DNA of 64,000 bases from Deltaproteobacteria bacterium (GTDB lineage: Bacteria; Myxococcota; UBA727; VGSZ01). The position numbers and the translations under genes are program-made. Numbering within the stretch: position 1 is the stretch's first letter; each line of letters begins with the position of its first letter. The stretch spans positions 248,001 through 312,000 of the forward strand of contig JACOUT010000014.1 in assembly GCA_016177705.1 (NCBI GenBank). The letters are read 5' to 3'. Below are positions 15,870 to 25,342 of the stretch, piece by piece. Under the pieces are notes generated by a model. It did not search any database. It was not told the DNA's origin and was given only the letters and a program-made list of their open reading frames with translations.

Positions 15870-18086
15870 ATGCCTACCGCCACCGACCTCCTGACCGCTG
15901 CCCGCCTGCCGACCAGCCGCTCCGGCGCCAAGATCTCGAGCGGCGAGCTGCGCGAGGCCTTCGCCGCTGCCAAGGCGCCGAGCGCGGGTGACCCGGCGGG
16001 CAAGCCGATCACCGCCGAGGAGGCCGCGCTGTTCCGCGGGCTCGCCGCCAACGAGATGACCAGCTACGCGGCGCGCCACGTGCTGCCCGGCCTGCTCGCC
16101 GAGATCCCGGGCCTGTTGCAGACCGGCGGCACCAGCACGGTCACCACGCTGCCCGCCAAGCGCGGCAATGAGGTGTTCCTCGGCGGCAACGGCTTCTGCG
16201 TCGACGCCGCCGGCACCGCGCCGGCAAACGCGCTCGAGACCACGCGCACGCTGCACAAGGCCGGCAAGTGGCTGCAGGCGAGCTTCGGCACCGACGACAA
16301 CCTGTTCGCCGCCGCCCGCCTCGACGTCGCCGGCAAGCGCGCGGTGCTGCAGCAGCTCGACGCCGCGATCACGGGCGACCTGTCGAGCCTGTCGGCCAAA
16401 CAAAAGGAGCAGCTGCTCGGCTCGAGCGGCGCGCTCATCGCCGAGCTGATCAAGTCGATCGAGTTCGTGCCGCAGGTGCCGGCGCAGAACGCGCCGCTGC
16501 TCGCGCTGCGCGATCAAGCGATGGCCACGCTGCTCAAGGTGCTCGACCACGCCGACAGCAGCGTGCTCGTCAAGCGCGGCCTCGTCGGCTACCTCACCGG
16601 CAGCGACACCCTCAACGCGCGCCTGACCACCGCGCAGAAGGCCGAGCTGACGACGCGCAAGGACGCGCTCGCCGTCAAGGCGCCCGCCGACTACGCCGCG
16701 TGGCAGGCGGCCGGCAAGGACCGCATTGTCGTCGACCACGTAGCCGGCGCCGGTGAGAACTTCGTGTTCGGCTTCGTCAAGCAGCTCCAGCAAGACGGCA
16801 TCGACGGCCGCTCGGTGAATTCGCCGCGCTTCACCGTCAAGTCGGGCGACACCACGAACGGCCCGTGCGTGCTCGAGGCCAAGGTGCCGGCCGGCCACCC
16901 GCTCAACACCTGGGGTCGTGAGATGACCATCGAGGTGCGCGTGCGCGAGATGTCGCGCGACATGTACCGCGGCATGGGCGACGCCGGCATCGACATCGTG
17001 CACTACGGCGGCCACTCGAACTTCGGCCAGAACACGCTGCAGAGCCTGAGGAACGCGCCCACGCAGAACGGCCACAAGGTAGTGCTGCGCGACCTATGCG
17101 CGGGCGCCGACACCAAGAACGCCGAGGCGCACGTCTACCCCGAGGCCTCGCTCAACAGCGTCACCTCGGTCGGCTCGAGCTACTTCCGCACCACCGACGA
17201 CCCGACCGTGGGCAAGTACGCCTACGCCAGCGAGGGCTACGACATGCTGATGTCGGTGACGCGCGGCCTGCTCGGCAAGAAGGACTGGAAGGTCATCGGC
17301 GAAGACCTCGAGAAGCGCGCCAACTGGTACGGCCACGACTCGAAGAACAACTGGACGCACCCGGGCGACCCGCGCGCGGGATCGATGGTCGACGACGACG
17401 ACGACGGCGTGCCCAACATCTTCGACCTGATGCCGGCCTACGACACCACTGACGTCGACGGCAGCACGGCGAGCGAGTTCGAGCTGACCGCACCGACGCA
17501 GCGCGCCGACGAGATCAGCGGCCGCCGCGCCTTCCAGGCGATCCAGTTCGCCAACACGGCGGTCGCCTACAACTCGGCGCTCAAGCCGCTCAACAGCGAG
17601 CGCCTGCTGCACGCCGATCCGAACGGCATCTTCTTCGACGCCAAGGACCACCCGAACGAGTACGTGCGCTTCCGCCGCGGCCAAAACGGCGAGCGCTTGG
17701 TGCAGCTCTCCTCCGCGCTCGCCGACATGACCATCGAGTCCTTGCGCGCCGTGATGTTCTACGAGCTCGCCATCCAGCTCGGCCGCGAGAACCCGCGCCT
17801 GTACGCCGATCGCGCCGAGCGCACCGGCATGGCGTTGGTGTTCGCGCAGGCCGCGCTCGAGTTCGACGACTCGTGGCGCGATCAGCAGATCTTCGACGGC
17901 CTGAAGAAGCTCTACAACCTGCCGGCTGGCGTCTCGCTCTCGACGGTGAGCACGGCGCGCGCGCACGCCGACGAGCAGCGTCACAACTACACCGGCGACC
18001 TGCAGGCGGCGCGCGACGTCGCCACCGCCTACCGCACCGAGCTGTCGGCGCCCGGCGCGGGCGACCCGGCGTTGGCCATCGCCTGA
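15870..18086 (+). CDS. Putative clan CD (caspase-fold) peptidase-like protein
   Basis: 738 residues from the ATG at 15870 (GGAG upstream). There is no signal peptide. The central region has the two-strand pattern of clan CD peptidases: hydrophobic IDIV then HYGGHS (His378 and His382), and hydrophobic VVL then RDLCAGAD (Cys410). The catalytic order His before Cys and the spacing fit gingipain/caspase-like folds. Beyond it, DDDDDGVPNIFDLMP (about 510-525) is a DxDxDG calcium-binding loop. The N-terminal 250 residues are helical. No named family was recognised, so peptidase activity is an inference. It ends 4 bp from a second, degenerate clan CD-like gene on the other strand. Confidence 0.72.
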   Translation: MPTATDLLTAARLPTSRSGAKISSGELREAFAAAKAPSAGDPAGKPITAEEAALFRGLAANEMTSYAARHVLPGLLAEIPGLLQTGGTSTVTTLPAKRGNEVFLGGNGFCVDAAGTAPANALETTRTLHKAGKWLQASFGTDDNLFAAARLDVAGKRAVLQQLDAAITGDLSSLSAKQKEQLLGSSGALIAELIKSIEFVPQVPAQNAPLLALRDQAMATLLKVLDHADSSVLVKRGLVGYLTGSDTLNARLTTAQKAELTTRKDALAVKAPADYAAWQAAGKDRIVVDHVAGAGENFVFGFVKQLQQDGIDGRSVNSPRFTVKSGDTTNGPCVLEAKVPAGHPLNTWGREMTIEVRVREMSRDMYRGMGDAGIDIVHYGGHSNFGQNTLQSLRNAPTQNGHKVVLRDLCAGADTKNAEAHVYPEASLNSVTSVGSSYFRTTDDPTVGKYAYASEGYDMLMSVTRGLLGKKDWKVIGEDLEKRANWYGHDSKNNWTHPGDPRAGSMVDDDDDGVPNIFDLMPAYDTTDVDGSTASEFELTAPTQRADEISGRRAFQAIQFANTAVAYNSALKPLNSERLLHADPNGIFFDAKDHPNEYVRFRRGQNGERLVQLSSALADMTIESLRAVMFYELAIQLGRENPRLYADRAERTGMALVFAQAALEFDDSWRDQQIFDGLKKLYNLPAGVSLSTVSTARAHADEQRHNYTGDLQAARDVATAYRTELSAPGAGDPALAIA

Positions 18087-18090
18087 GCGC

Positions 18091-18777
18091 TCAGCGCTTG
18101 CGGGTGGCGGCGTCGCCGAAGAGCTGGGCGCGCGTGCCGCGCCACAGCGGGCCGGTGTCGTCGCCGAGGTAGGGGCGCGCAGCCATGATGGTCGCGAAGG
18201 TGCTGCCGTTGGCGTCGGTGACGACGTCACCGAGCGGTGCGCCACGCAACCAGGCCGGCAGGAAGTACGCATAGAACACCGGCGCGACGTTGCTCGCAGG
18301 GTGACCGACGAAGCTGCGCGCACCGAGCGCGAGCCACCGTGGGCCCTGTGACGCGTCGCCGGCACCGGTGTCGTAGACCAGCCTGAGCGGCGGCACCTGG
18401 TCGGTCGGCATGGTCTCGACCCACGAGACGAAGTCGTCGCCGTGCGCCAGGAAAAACAGGTCGACGGTGCACGCCTCGCCGTCATTCGCCGCTCGCGCCT
18501 CCGCGAGCGCCGCCGCGAGGCCAGCGCGGCCGTCGTCGACGTCGGTGGCCTCGAGGTAGTGCCAGGAGTCGTAGGCGCCCAGCAACAGCGGCACGGTGAA
18601 CAGCTTGGTGCCGAGCATTTGCTCGGCGGGCACCCGATCGCGCAGTGCGATCGCCGTGGCGCAGGGGCGTCGGGCGCGCACGGTCGTCGAGGGCGCGGTC
18701 GGTGACGGCACCGCGGCGACGGCGAGCGCACACGACACGACGACACCGAGCGCAGCGAGCAGCCTGCCGTGAGTCAT
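18091..18777 (-). CDS. Exported clan CD/CHAT-like protein lacking the catalytic cysteine
   Basis: 228 residues from the ATG at 18777, with a signal-like N-terminus (LLAALGVVVSCALAVAAVP). The fold pattern resembles CHAT/C25-like proteins: FLAHGDDF (His112-Gly113) after a hydrophobic strand, LRLVYDTGAGD where the Cys strand would end, then WLALGARSFVGHP and FYAYFLPAWLRGAPLGDVV, the usual tail. The residue expected to be Cys is in the T-G-A stretch at 137-139, so the protein is probably inactive as a peptidase. Placement tail-to-tail with the 15870 gene, itself clan CD-like, is striking. The assignment rests on pattern only. Confidence 0.65.
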   Translation of the reverse strand: MTHGRLLAALGVVVSCALAVAAVPSPTAPSTTVRARRPCATAIALRDRVPAEQMLGTKLFTVPLLLGAYDSWHYLEATDVDDGRAGLAAALAEARAANDGEACTVDLFFLAHGDDFVSWVETMPTDQVPPLRLVYDTGAGDASQGPRWLALGARSFVGHPASNVAPVFYAYFLPAWLRGAPLGDVVTDANGSTFATIMAARPYLGDDTGPLWRGTRAQLFGDAATRKR

Positions 18778-18833
18778 GGGCGGACTATGCGCCGCTTGAC
18801 GGAGGCGGGTTGTGCGCGGCGTCAACGCGCCGG

Positions 18834-20660
18834 CTACGCGAGGCGGGCGAAGCGCGCGTTGGAGTCCGGGAAGTCGACGGAGGCGACCAGCCAGGTGACG
18901 GCGACGAACACCAGCGTCGCCCAAAGCCCGGCCATGCTCGCGCTCGGTGCCGGCGCCGCCGGCGTGCCGGGCACGCAGGTGATGACCGCGCCGGCAATCA
19001 CACACGCGAGCGACACCCACTGGTAGAGCCGCAGCCCACGGTAGACGGGGGTTTGCGGCTCGCCGCGCCACGCCTCCTCGACGAAACGGCACAGGCCCAT
19101 CAGCACCAGGTACAAGCCGGCGATGAGCGCGAGCGGCGCGTGCCCCGCCCACAGGCGCGCCAGCACCGCGCCGATACCGAGGTTCGACAACGACGAGTAG
19201 AGCTGCGTGGGGTGGAGCGGCACACCGCGCAGACCCGCCAGCCGTACCGGCCGCGTCATCGGGTGGCGATAGACGATGCCGAGCGCGGCAGCGCAGGGCG
19301 CGCCGTGACAGCAGCCGTTGGCGACGCAGCGCAGGCGCGCGACACCCTGGATGACGGGGGCCGCGGTCGCCGTGGCGCCGAGCAAGAGCCACGTCGGCGT
19401 GCCGAGCCACGGCGCCGCCAGCGCGAACAGCGTCATGCCGAGCACGCCGCCAAAGAAGCCGTAGGGTCGCGCGAGCGCGGGTGAGCCCTCGACGAGCTGC
19501 GCCCACAGCGCCGCGCCGACGATGGCGGCCATGGTGGCGACGAACGCGACCCAGGCGTGGTCCGGACCTACCAGCGTGGTCAGCGCGAGCACGCCGACGC
19601 CGCAGCCGAGCGCGCCGATGGCGCCGTGGTTGATGATGCGCACCGGGCCGAGGTGCCAGTCGCGCCACGAGTTGGCGAGGCGCTCGGTGATCGCACACGC
19701 GGCCCGCCACATCATCGAGCGGCCGGCGACGAGCAGCGCGGTGGCGATGGTCAGCACTTGCTCGATCACCGTTGCCTCGAAGGCGTGGGCCTGCACCACC
19801 AGCGCCGCGACGGCGCTCGCGACCATGGCGACGGGCGCGCGCAACGACGGCACGGCCGCGAGCGCGGCGATGGTCGGCAGCACGACGGCCGCGCGGATCG
19901 GCCAGACACCGCCCCAAGGACCGCCGGGGCCGAGCACCAGCACCAGCGCCACCACGGCGAGGCCGAGCCACGCGCGCGCGACCGTGGCGCGCAACGCGCT
20001 GCGCGTCGCCGCGGCGGCGAGACCGGCCGACAACAGCAGCGCTGCCGCGGGGTGCGCCCACAGAACCGTGGCGCTGTTGGGCGCCGACACGCCGAGCTGC
20101 GTCAGCGCTTTGCCGGCGGCCAGGAAGGTCAGCATGACGACGAGCAGCGCGCCGACGCGCTCGCCGATGCTCGGACGCTCCTCCCCGGCCAACGGCAGGT
20201 GCAACAGCACGGGTCGGGTGCGTGGGCCGAAACGCTTGACCAGGTCGATGGCCTCGTAGCCGAGCACGAGCGCGATCGCGGCGAGCGCCACCACCGGCGT
20301 CACCAGCCACAGCCCCGCAGCCGAGCCGACGGCGAGCGACAGGCCGGCGCAGGCGAGCGTGAAGCCGAGGTAGATGGGATGCGCGACCAGCGCGTACAGG
20401 CCGCGCGCGACGTGCTTGACGGGCGGCCACGGGTTCATTGGCAGGCCCTCGCCGTGCACGCGCAGGCTGATCATGCCGGCGACGACGAGCGCACCGCCGA
20501 CGGCGACCAGTGACCAGCCGAGCGTGGGTGCGCGAATCGAGGACACGCCCAGGTTGGCCTCGGCGCCGCGCGCCCACCACCAGAGGCAGACCGGCAGCGC
20601 CACGTTGAACAGGAGCGCGTAGCCGAGCTTGGCGACCGTCGGAGGGACCTTCAGCGCCAT
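18834..20660 (-). CDS. Membrane fusion: ICMT/PEMT-like methyltransferase domain plus Lgt-like domain
   Basis: 608 residues, polytopic. The N-terminal 150 residues look like the isoprenylcysteine/phospholipid methyltransferase family: PPVKHVARGLYALVAHPIYLGF with the RxPxYxG-like core and GYEAIDLVKRFG. A middle hydrophobic region (about 180-400) has many helices. The C-terminal part resembles prolipoprotein diacylglyceryl transferase and its paralogues: VANGCCHGAPC, GIVYRHPMTR, VPLHPTQLYSSLSNLGIGA and RFVEEAWRGE. It overlaps the preceding gene's stop by 10 bp (20651-20660), so the two form an operon. It could modify lipoproteins or lipids; a second, ordinary Lgt presumably exists elsewhere. Confidence 0.82.
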   Translation of the reverse strand: MALKVPPTVAKLGYALLFNVALPVCLWWWARGAEANLGVSSIRAPTLGWSLVAVGGALVVAGMISLRVHGEGLPMNPWPPVKHVARGLYALVAHPIYLGFTLACAGLSLAVGSAAGLWLVTPVVALAAIALVLGYEAIDLVKRFGPRTRPVLLHLPLAGEERPSIGERVGALLVVMLTFLAAGKALTQLGVSAPNSATVLWAHPAAALLLSAGLAAAATRSALRATVARAWLGLAVVALVLVLGPGGPWGGVWPIRAAVVLPTIAALAAVPSLRAPVAMVASAVAALVVQAHAFEATVIEQVLTIATALLVAGRSMMWRAACAITERLANSWRDWHLGPVRIINHGAIGALGCGVGVLALTTLVGPDHAWVAFVATMAAIVGAALWAQLVEGSPALARPYGFFGGVLGMTLFALAAPWLGTPTWLLLGATATAAPVIQGVARLRCVANGCCHGAPCAAALGIVYRHPMTRPVRLAGLRGVPLHPTQLYSSLSNLGIGAVLARLWAGHAPLALIAGLYLVLMGLCRFVEEAWRGEPQTPVYRGLRLYQWVSLACVIAGAVITCVPGTPAAPAPSASMAGLWATLVFVAVTWLVASVDFPDSNARFARLA

Positions 20661-21421
20661 CGCACCACCTCGTGGATCGCCCAACCGTCGTGCCCAGCGC
20701 CGCTGGCGCGCGACAGCCACTTGCTCTCGTCGAGCAGCAGCTTGTGCTTGGCGAGCAGCGCGCGCACCGCAGGGACGCGGGCGAAGGCGGTGCTGGCGAC
20801 ATCGCCGGAGCGGAGCGTGGCGCGGCGGGTGAGCGTCACGCGCAGCCGGGGCGTATGCACCTCGTCGTCGCCGACGGCGCCGTCCACCAGTGCGCCGTCG
20901 ACGAAGACGCGCGTCGTCGGGCGTGGCCCGCGCCAGTCGATCCACACCAAGGTGTGCGGGCCGAGGTGCGCGCGACCCCAGCGCAGCTCGTCGACCGGGA
21001 GCTGCCACGGCGGCACGCGCAGCTCCACGCGCTCGAGGTAGCCCACCCCGTGCAGCCGGCGGCGCTGGTGTGTCAGCTCGACGGTGGCGCGCGGCTGGAG
21101 GCAGGTCCACGTGAGGGCGCCCGGCTCGTCGAGCAGCTCGACGGGCGCGAGCGGCGCCGCCGCCGGTGCCCAGCGCCCGCTGATCTCGAGGCCACGCACC
21201 GCCCAGTGGACGCCGTCGGCGTGCTCGTCGGGCAGGCGCGCCTCGCGCAGCCGCGTGTGCGTGCGCGGCGCGCGCACGGTGGAGGCCGACAGCAGGCTCG
21301 CGTAGCGCTGGCGAAGCGCACCGGCATGCAGCTCGGCCGCGTACCCGAGACGCACCTCGCCGTCGTCGTCGACGGCGTCGAGGTACCACTTGGTCAAGGC
21401 GAAGCCCACGCGACGCACCAT
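20651..21421 (-). CDS. Lipocalin-like (AttH/CrtC-type) protein, putative
   Basis: 256 residues from the ATG at 21421. KWYLDAVDDDGEVRLGYAAEL near the N-terminus, LTWTCLQPRATVEL mid-protein, then LHGVGYLERVEL and PVDELRWGRAHLGPHTLVWIDW recall the double beta-barrel of AttH/CrtC (carotenoid hydratase-like) proteins. These are often found with lipid or membrane enzymes. No signal peptide. It heads the operon with the Lgt-like fusion gene (10-bp overlap). Enzymatic residues of CrtC cannot be confirmed, so only the fold is proposed. Confidence 0.68.
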   Translation of the reverse strand: MVRRVGFALTKWYLDAVDDDGEVRLGYAAELHAGALRQRYASLLSASTVRAPRTHTRLREARLPDEHADGVHWAVRGLEISGRWAPAAAPLAPVELLDEPGALTWTCLQPRATVELTHQRRRLHGVGYLERVELRVPPWQLPVDELRWGRAHLGPHTLVWIDWRGPRPTTRVFVDGALVDGAVGDDEVHTPRLRVTLTRRATLRSGDVASTAFARVPAVRALLAKHKLLLDESKWLSRASGAGHDGWAIHEVVRWR

Positions 21422-21451
21422 ACTCCGGCGACGTCGCGGGGCGGGGGTGCG

Positions 21452-22594
21452 CTAGGGCCCCTGGTTGCTCGGCGGCTCGATGGGCCCGATGGGCTCACGC
21501 GGCGCGCCGTTGTCGACGGTCCCCTCGGGCGGCGTCACCGGGCCGAGCGGCAGCGCGATCAGGTCGCGCACCTTCGAGGTGGGCCCCTCGATGTCGCTCA
21601 GCACCAGCGTGAAACAGCGTCCCTGCCCGTCTGCACAGGCGTGGCAGTTGCCGTTCGACAGCATCGCCAGGGTGCGGCAGGGATCGTTGGGCGGCACCAG
21701 CTCGCCGAGCGGCCGGGGCGCGCTCTCGTCGAAGACGATGGTGGGCCGGCCGGGCACGGGACGCGGCTCCGGTGGGCCCGCGGGCGCCTTGCCGGGCACG
21801 CGCACCTCGGCGACCAGCCTGCCGTCATCGAGGCCGCTCGGCGTCAGGCCGAGCACCAGCTCGACGTCGGTCATGACCAAGGAGCCGGTGCCGAGCGCCA
21901 ACTCCAGCACCTTGGGCGTGAGCGTGACGTAAGGGTTGTCGCGCAGCGAGACGTTGGCCACCTGCAGCGGCCGCGTCAGGTCCTGCCGCACGGTGCCATC
22001 TTCCGCGGTCACGCCGGGCGCCAGCGCCACCATGGCGCTCACCTCGTCGACGCGGACGAACTGCGCCAAGAACGCAGGCGCGAGCTGCCACTTGAGCAAG
22101 AGCGCGCCGAACGGGTCGCGCGGCGCCGGCTCCTCCCACGTAGCCTCCCGCAGGTCGATGTCGAAGGGACGCGTTCCCAGGTTCTCGTCGAGGTCGGCGA
22201 GGGGGTGGGTGAGCGCGCCCACCGCGAAGGAGCCGCTCACCTTCTTGCCGCACGCGCGGACGGTCCAGGTGACGACACCGTTTGGCTCATACGGCGCGGC
22301 CGGCACGAACACCGCCTGCCGGTCGCCTCGGATGGTCTCGCCGATGGCGGGGTGGCCGGCCGAGACGACCCGGATGTTCATGGGCCCAGCCTCGCCGCTC
22401 CAGCGCACGGCGACGGGGGTGAGGCGGTGCAGCGGGCCGGCGCCGTCGTCCGGGCGCACCGTAGGGTTGTCGAAGTGGCACGCGCTGGTCCCTGGGGTCT
22501 GGTCCGCGGGGACGAGCGTGCCGTCTACGTTGTTGCCGCAGCCGGCGCTCAGGGCGCTCAAGGTTGCCGCGGCGAGTAGGATCATTAGACGCAT
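21452..22594 (-). CDS. Predicted lipoprotein of unknown function
   Basis: 380 residues. The ATG at 22594 has GGAGGT seven bases upstream. The signal MRLMILLAAATLSALSAGC has a clean lipobox (LSAGC). The mature part begins with an Ig-like beta domain (about 40-140; LTPVAVRWSGEAG, VFVPAAPYEPNGVVTWTVRACG). A second domain of unclear type follows (TRPFDIDLREATWEEPAP, PYVTLTPKVLELALG). A Cys motif NCHACADGQGRCF is near the end, then a Pro-rich tail. The Lgt-like operon lies just downstream on the same strand with a 30-bp gap. No family was recognised. Confidence 0.76.
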   Translation of the reverse strand: MRLMILLAAATLSALSAGCGNNVDGTLVPADQTPGTSACHFDNPTVRPDDGAGPLHRLTPVAVRWSGEAGPMNIRVVSAGHPAIGETIRGDRQAVFVPAAPYEPNGVVTWTVRACGKKVSGSFAVGALTHPLADLDENLGTRPFDIDLREATWEEPAPRDPFGALLLKWQLAPAFLAQFVRVDEVSAMVALAPGVTAEDGTVRQDLTRPLQVANVSLRDNPYVTLTPKVLELALGTGSLVMTDVELVLGLTPSGLDDGRLVAEVRVPGKAPAGPPEPRPVPGRPTIVFDESAPRPLGELVPPNDPCRTLAMLSNGNCHACADGQGRCFTLVLSDIEGPTSKVRDLIALPLGPVTPPEGTVDNGAPREPIGPIEPPSNQGP

Positions 22595-22766
22595 AAGGCA
22601 CCTCCGGAATGACCAGGGGTGCGCAAGGGCCGCGCCAAGCCATCGCCGCGATGCGACGTAGCGAGCTTGTCCGTGAGCGAGCCGATCGGCACCGTAGCAG
22701 CGCCACGCGGCACAGATCGACGTGCGGCGCTCCTCACCACCAGAGACACAGGTGCGGCTGGGACGT

Positions 22767-24332
22767 TCACGCAGCGACGCGAACACCGGCGCGGACGATT
22801 GCGTCGGCGGCGAGCTGCGCCACGGCCGCGATGGCGAGCTGCGGGTTCACGCCGGTGTTGCTCGGGAACACGCTCGAGTCCGCGACGAACAGCCCATCGA
22901 CGTCGTGGTGCTGGAAGTCGAGGCCGACCACGCTGGTCATGGGGTCGCTGCCCATCCTCGCCGTCGAGAACAGGTGCGTCATCGACATCGCGTAGGCGCG
23001 CGCGTCGAGTGGCCCGTCGCGCTCGATGCGCGCCGCCTGCTCGCGCGTCGTCACCAGCTCGGGCAGGCCGGCCACGCCTGGGTAGACCTCGAGCGCGCCA
23101 GCGGCAAGGAACAGCTCGCACATGACGCGGGTCGCGCGGCGCGCCTTGTGCACGTCGCCCTGCGTGAGCGCGTAGCGCACGAGCGCCCGACCACCCATGC
23201 CCGGCAGGCCCGGCCGGACGGTGCCCCGCGCTTCGGCGCGCAGCCCGGCGCCCCATACGGCGTGACGACGGAGCGCGGGCAGGCGCGCGGCGAAGCCGTG
23301 GCCCACGCCGGGGATGCGGCTCGCGAGGATGGAGAGGTCGAAGCCGAGCGCCTCGATCTTGATGCCCTGGTGGCGCAGCCCAGTGACCTCGTGGCCCTGG
23401 GTGGCGCCGTGGTGGTTGTCGACGTCGTGATCGAAGCGGCCGCTGACGCTCACGCCTGGGTGCGCCATCAGCCCGTCGCCGACCGGCGCGCGAGAGAGAC
23501 CGCTCGCGCGCAGCAGGTTCGGTGTCTGGATGGCGCTCGCCGCCAGCACCACCGCGTGGCGCGCGCGCACGGTCACAGGCGCGCCCGCCGCCGAGCGCGC
23601 GCGCACACCGACGGCGCGCCCGCGCTCGACGATGACCGAGAGCGCGGTCATGCCCGCGAACACGCGCGCGCCAGCGTCGACGGCGTCGTGCAGGAGCGTG
23701 CGGTCGACGCTGCGCTTGTTGCCCTCGGGGCAGCCCTGCAGACAGCGGCCGAGCCCGCGGCAGCGCTCGACGTTGCGCTCGATGGGCCGGTGCTCGAGGC
23801 CGAGCGCTTCCGCACCGCGGGCCAGCAGCAGGTTCTTCTCCCCTGCCACGCGCTCGTCGGTGGGCTGCACGCCGAGGCAGGCGGCCAGCTCCTCCTCGGC
23901 CACGCGGTAGCGCTCCCAGGGGAGGGCGTCGGCGAGGGCGGGGTCGGCGCGCACCCAGCCTTGCCAGACGTCGTGGGGCAAGCGCCAGTTGATGGCGCCG
24001 TTCACCACCGAGGTGCCGCCGACGGCCTTGCCTTGCAGGAACGGGATGATGGCGGGGCCGAAGGCCACGGAGGTGCCAAGGTCGCGGTACCAGCGCGCCA
24101 TCGCTTGCAGGCCGCTCTTGGGAAAGGACTCGGGCTTGGCCTCGTGGCCCTCCTCGACCATGAGCACGTCGAGCCCGGCGCGCGCGCAGGCACGCGCGAC
24201 CGACGCGCCCGCGGGGCCCGAGCCCACCACCACGACGTCGGCGCAGGCCTCGTGCGCGCGCGCGAGCTGCCGGCCGTCGAGCGCCACCAGCGGGCTGGGT
24301 TGCGCGGCTTCGATCACGCTCAGGCCGCGCAT
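22767..24332 (-). CDS. GMC family oxidoreductase
   Basis: 521 residues. VVVVGSGPAGASVARACA (33-50) is the FAD dinucleotide-binding motif. GKAVGGTSVVNGAINWRLP is the GMC signature region, and THLFSTARMG with GLFVADSSVFPSNTGVNPQ is the C-terminal substrate/FAD block. The cluster CRGLGRCLQGCPEGNKRS is characteristic of the choline/cholesterol-oxidase-like branch with extra cysteines. These enzymes oxidise alcohols or sterols using FAD. It is the last gene of a three-gene operon, overlapping the gene before it by 13 bp. The substrate is unknown; regulator and partner suggest a lipid- or alcohol-type substrate. Confidence 0.93.
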   Translation of the reverse strand: MRGLSVIEAAQPSPLVALDGRQLARAHEACADVVVVGSGPAGASVARACARAGLDVLMVEEGHEAKPESFPKSGLQAMARWYRDLGTSVAFGPAIIPFLQGKAVGGTSVVNGAINWRLPHDVWQGWVRADPALADALPWERYRVAEEELAACLGVQPTDERVAGEKNLLLARGAEALGLEHRPIERNVERCRGLGRCLQGCPEGNKRSVDRTLLHDAVDAGARVFAGMTALSVIVERGRAVGVRARSAAGAPVTVRARHAVVLAASAIQTPNLLRASGLSRAPVGDGLMAHPGVSVSGRFDHDVDNHHGATQGHEVTGLRHQGIKIEALGFDLSILASRIPGVGHGFAARLPALRRHAVWGAGLRAEARGTVRPGLPGMGGRALVRYALTQGDVHKARRATRVMCELFLAAGALEVYPGVAGLPELVTTREQAARIERDGPLDARAYAMSMTHLFSTARMGSDPMTSVVGLDFQHHDVDGLFVADSSVFPSNTGVNPQLAIAAVAQLAADAIVRAGVRVAA

Positions 24333-25342
24333 GCGTGGTCCTCGCCCGACGTCGCGTCGTCGCCGCCCAGGCGCGTGCGCACGGCGTCGTGCTCGAAGGT
24401 GGCGAAGCAGGCGAGGATCTTGGCGGTGGCCACGAGCTGCCGCAGCGCGTAGCGCGGGCTCCTCGACAGGCGCTCGAGGCACTCCGCGCGCGCGGCGCGC
24501 GGCAGCGCCGCGAGCGGACGGCGCACGCCCGAGAGCAGGAGCGGCGCCAGGTTCAGCGCGTGTACGGTGGCGCGCAGGCCGAGCGCCGTGTGCGGCGCGC
24601 TCGCGCCCTCGAGCGCGCGCCAGAAGCCGGCGTGGTCGAGCTCGTCGAGGCGCGGCAGCGCACCGTCGGTGGCGATGATGGCGTCGAAGATCTGCTCCGC
24701 CAAGCGCCGCTCGAAGGGCAGAAGGTGCTGCGCCGGCGGCTCGCCCGACAGCAACATGCACGGCGGCACGTAGTCGATCGGATGGGACCGCTCGAGCAGG
24801 AAGAAGGTCGGCGTCTCGATGCAGAGGCCCGGCAGCAGCAGCAAGCTGACGCCGAGCAGCAGCTCGCCGCTGCCATCGCCCACGTCGACCAACGGGTCCT
24901 TGACCAGGCGCACGGTGTCGAGCATCGGGTTCTGCACGCGCGCGTAGTCGATGACCAGGCCGTGGGCGAGGTCGGTCGGCCACGAGGCCGGCAGCGGCGC
25001 GGCCGCCGCCTCGAGCACCTCGTAGTGCCAGGTGGTGACGGGCGCGCCTCTGCGCATGGTTTTCGGCCGACTCGGCGCGTCGAGGCCGTCCTGGTGCAGG
25101 CGCACATTCCAGCCGAACAGCCTGCCGTTCTCCGGGTGGCGCCAGAAGCACTTCTCGAAGCTCTTCCAGGTGAGGCGCTCGACGAGGCGCGGCAGGCCGA
25201 GCGAGGTGCCGCGATAGGCGAAGCCCTCGAGCGCGCGCGGCATCACGGCGCGGCCCTCGGCCAGCCATCGACGCAACTCGCCGCGATCGGCGCGCAGCAG
25301 CTCCTCCTTCAGCGCACGGGTGCTGGTCGCGGTCGTCGTCAT
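24320..25342 (-). CDS. GMC-oxidoreductase-associated protein
   Basis: 340 residues. The N-terminal 250 residues contain RALEGFAYRGTSLGLPRLVERLTWKSFEKCFWRHPENG and RLFGWNVRLHQDG, an unrecognised domain. The C-terminal helical part (AARAECLERLSRSPRYALRQ then LVATAKILACFATFEHD) resembles the helical region at the front of long membrane-linked GMC oxidases, so this may be a split-off partner of the enzyme encoded next. Overlaps: 4 bp (ATGA at 25339-25342) with the regulator gene and 13 bp with the GMC gene, indicating tight translational coupling. No signal peptide. Confidence 0.75.
   Translation of the reverse strand: MTTTATSTRALKEELLRADRGELRRWLAEGRAVMPRALEGFAYRGTSLGLPRLVERLTWKSFEKCFWRHPENGRLFGWNVRLHQDGLDAPSRPKTMRRGAPVTTWHYEVLEAAAAPLPASWPTDLAHGLVIDYARVQNPMLDTVRLVKDPLVDVGDGSGELLLGVSLLLLPGLCIETPTFFLLERSHPIDYVPPCMLLSGEPPAQHLLPFERRLAEQIFDAIIATDGALPRLDELDHAGFWRALEGASAPHTALGLRATVHALNLAPLLLSGVRRPLAALPRAARAECLERLSRSPRYALRQLVATAKILACFATFEHDAVRTRLGGDDATSGEDHACAA

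Noticed and set aside
18834..21389. An 851-codon frame and a 903-codon frame covering 18091-21389 on the minus strand.
   Set aside because: Only the parts from 20660 (Lgt-like) and 18777 (clan CD-like) have protein-like composition and start context; the rest is Arg/Ala shadow.
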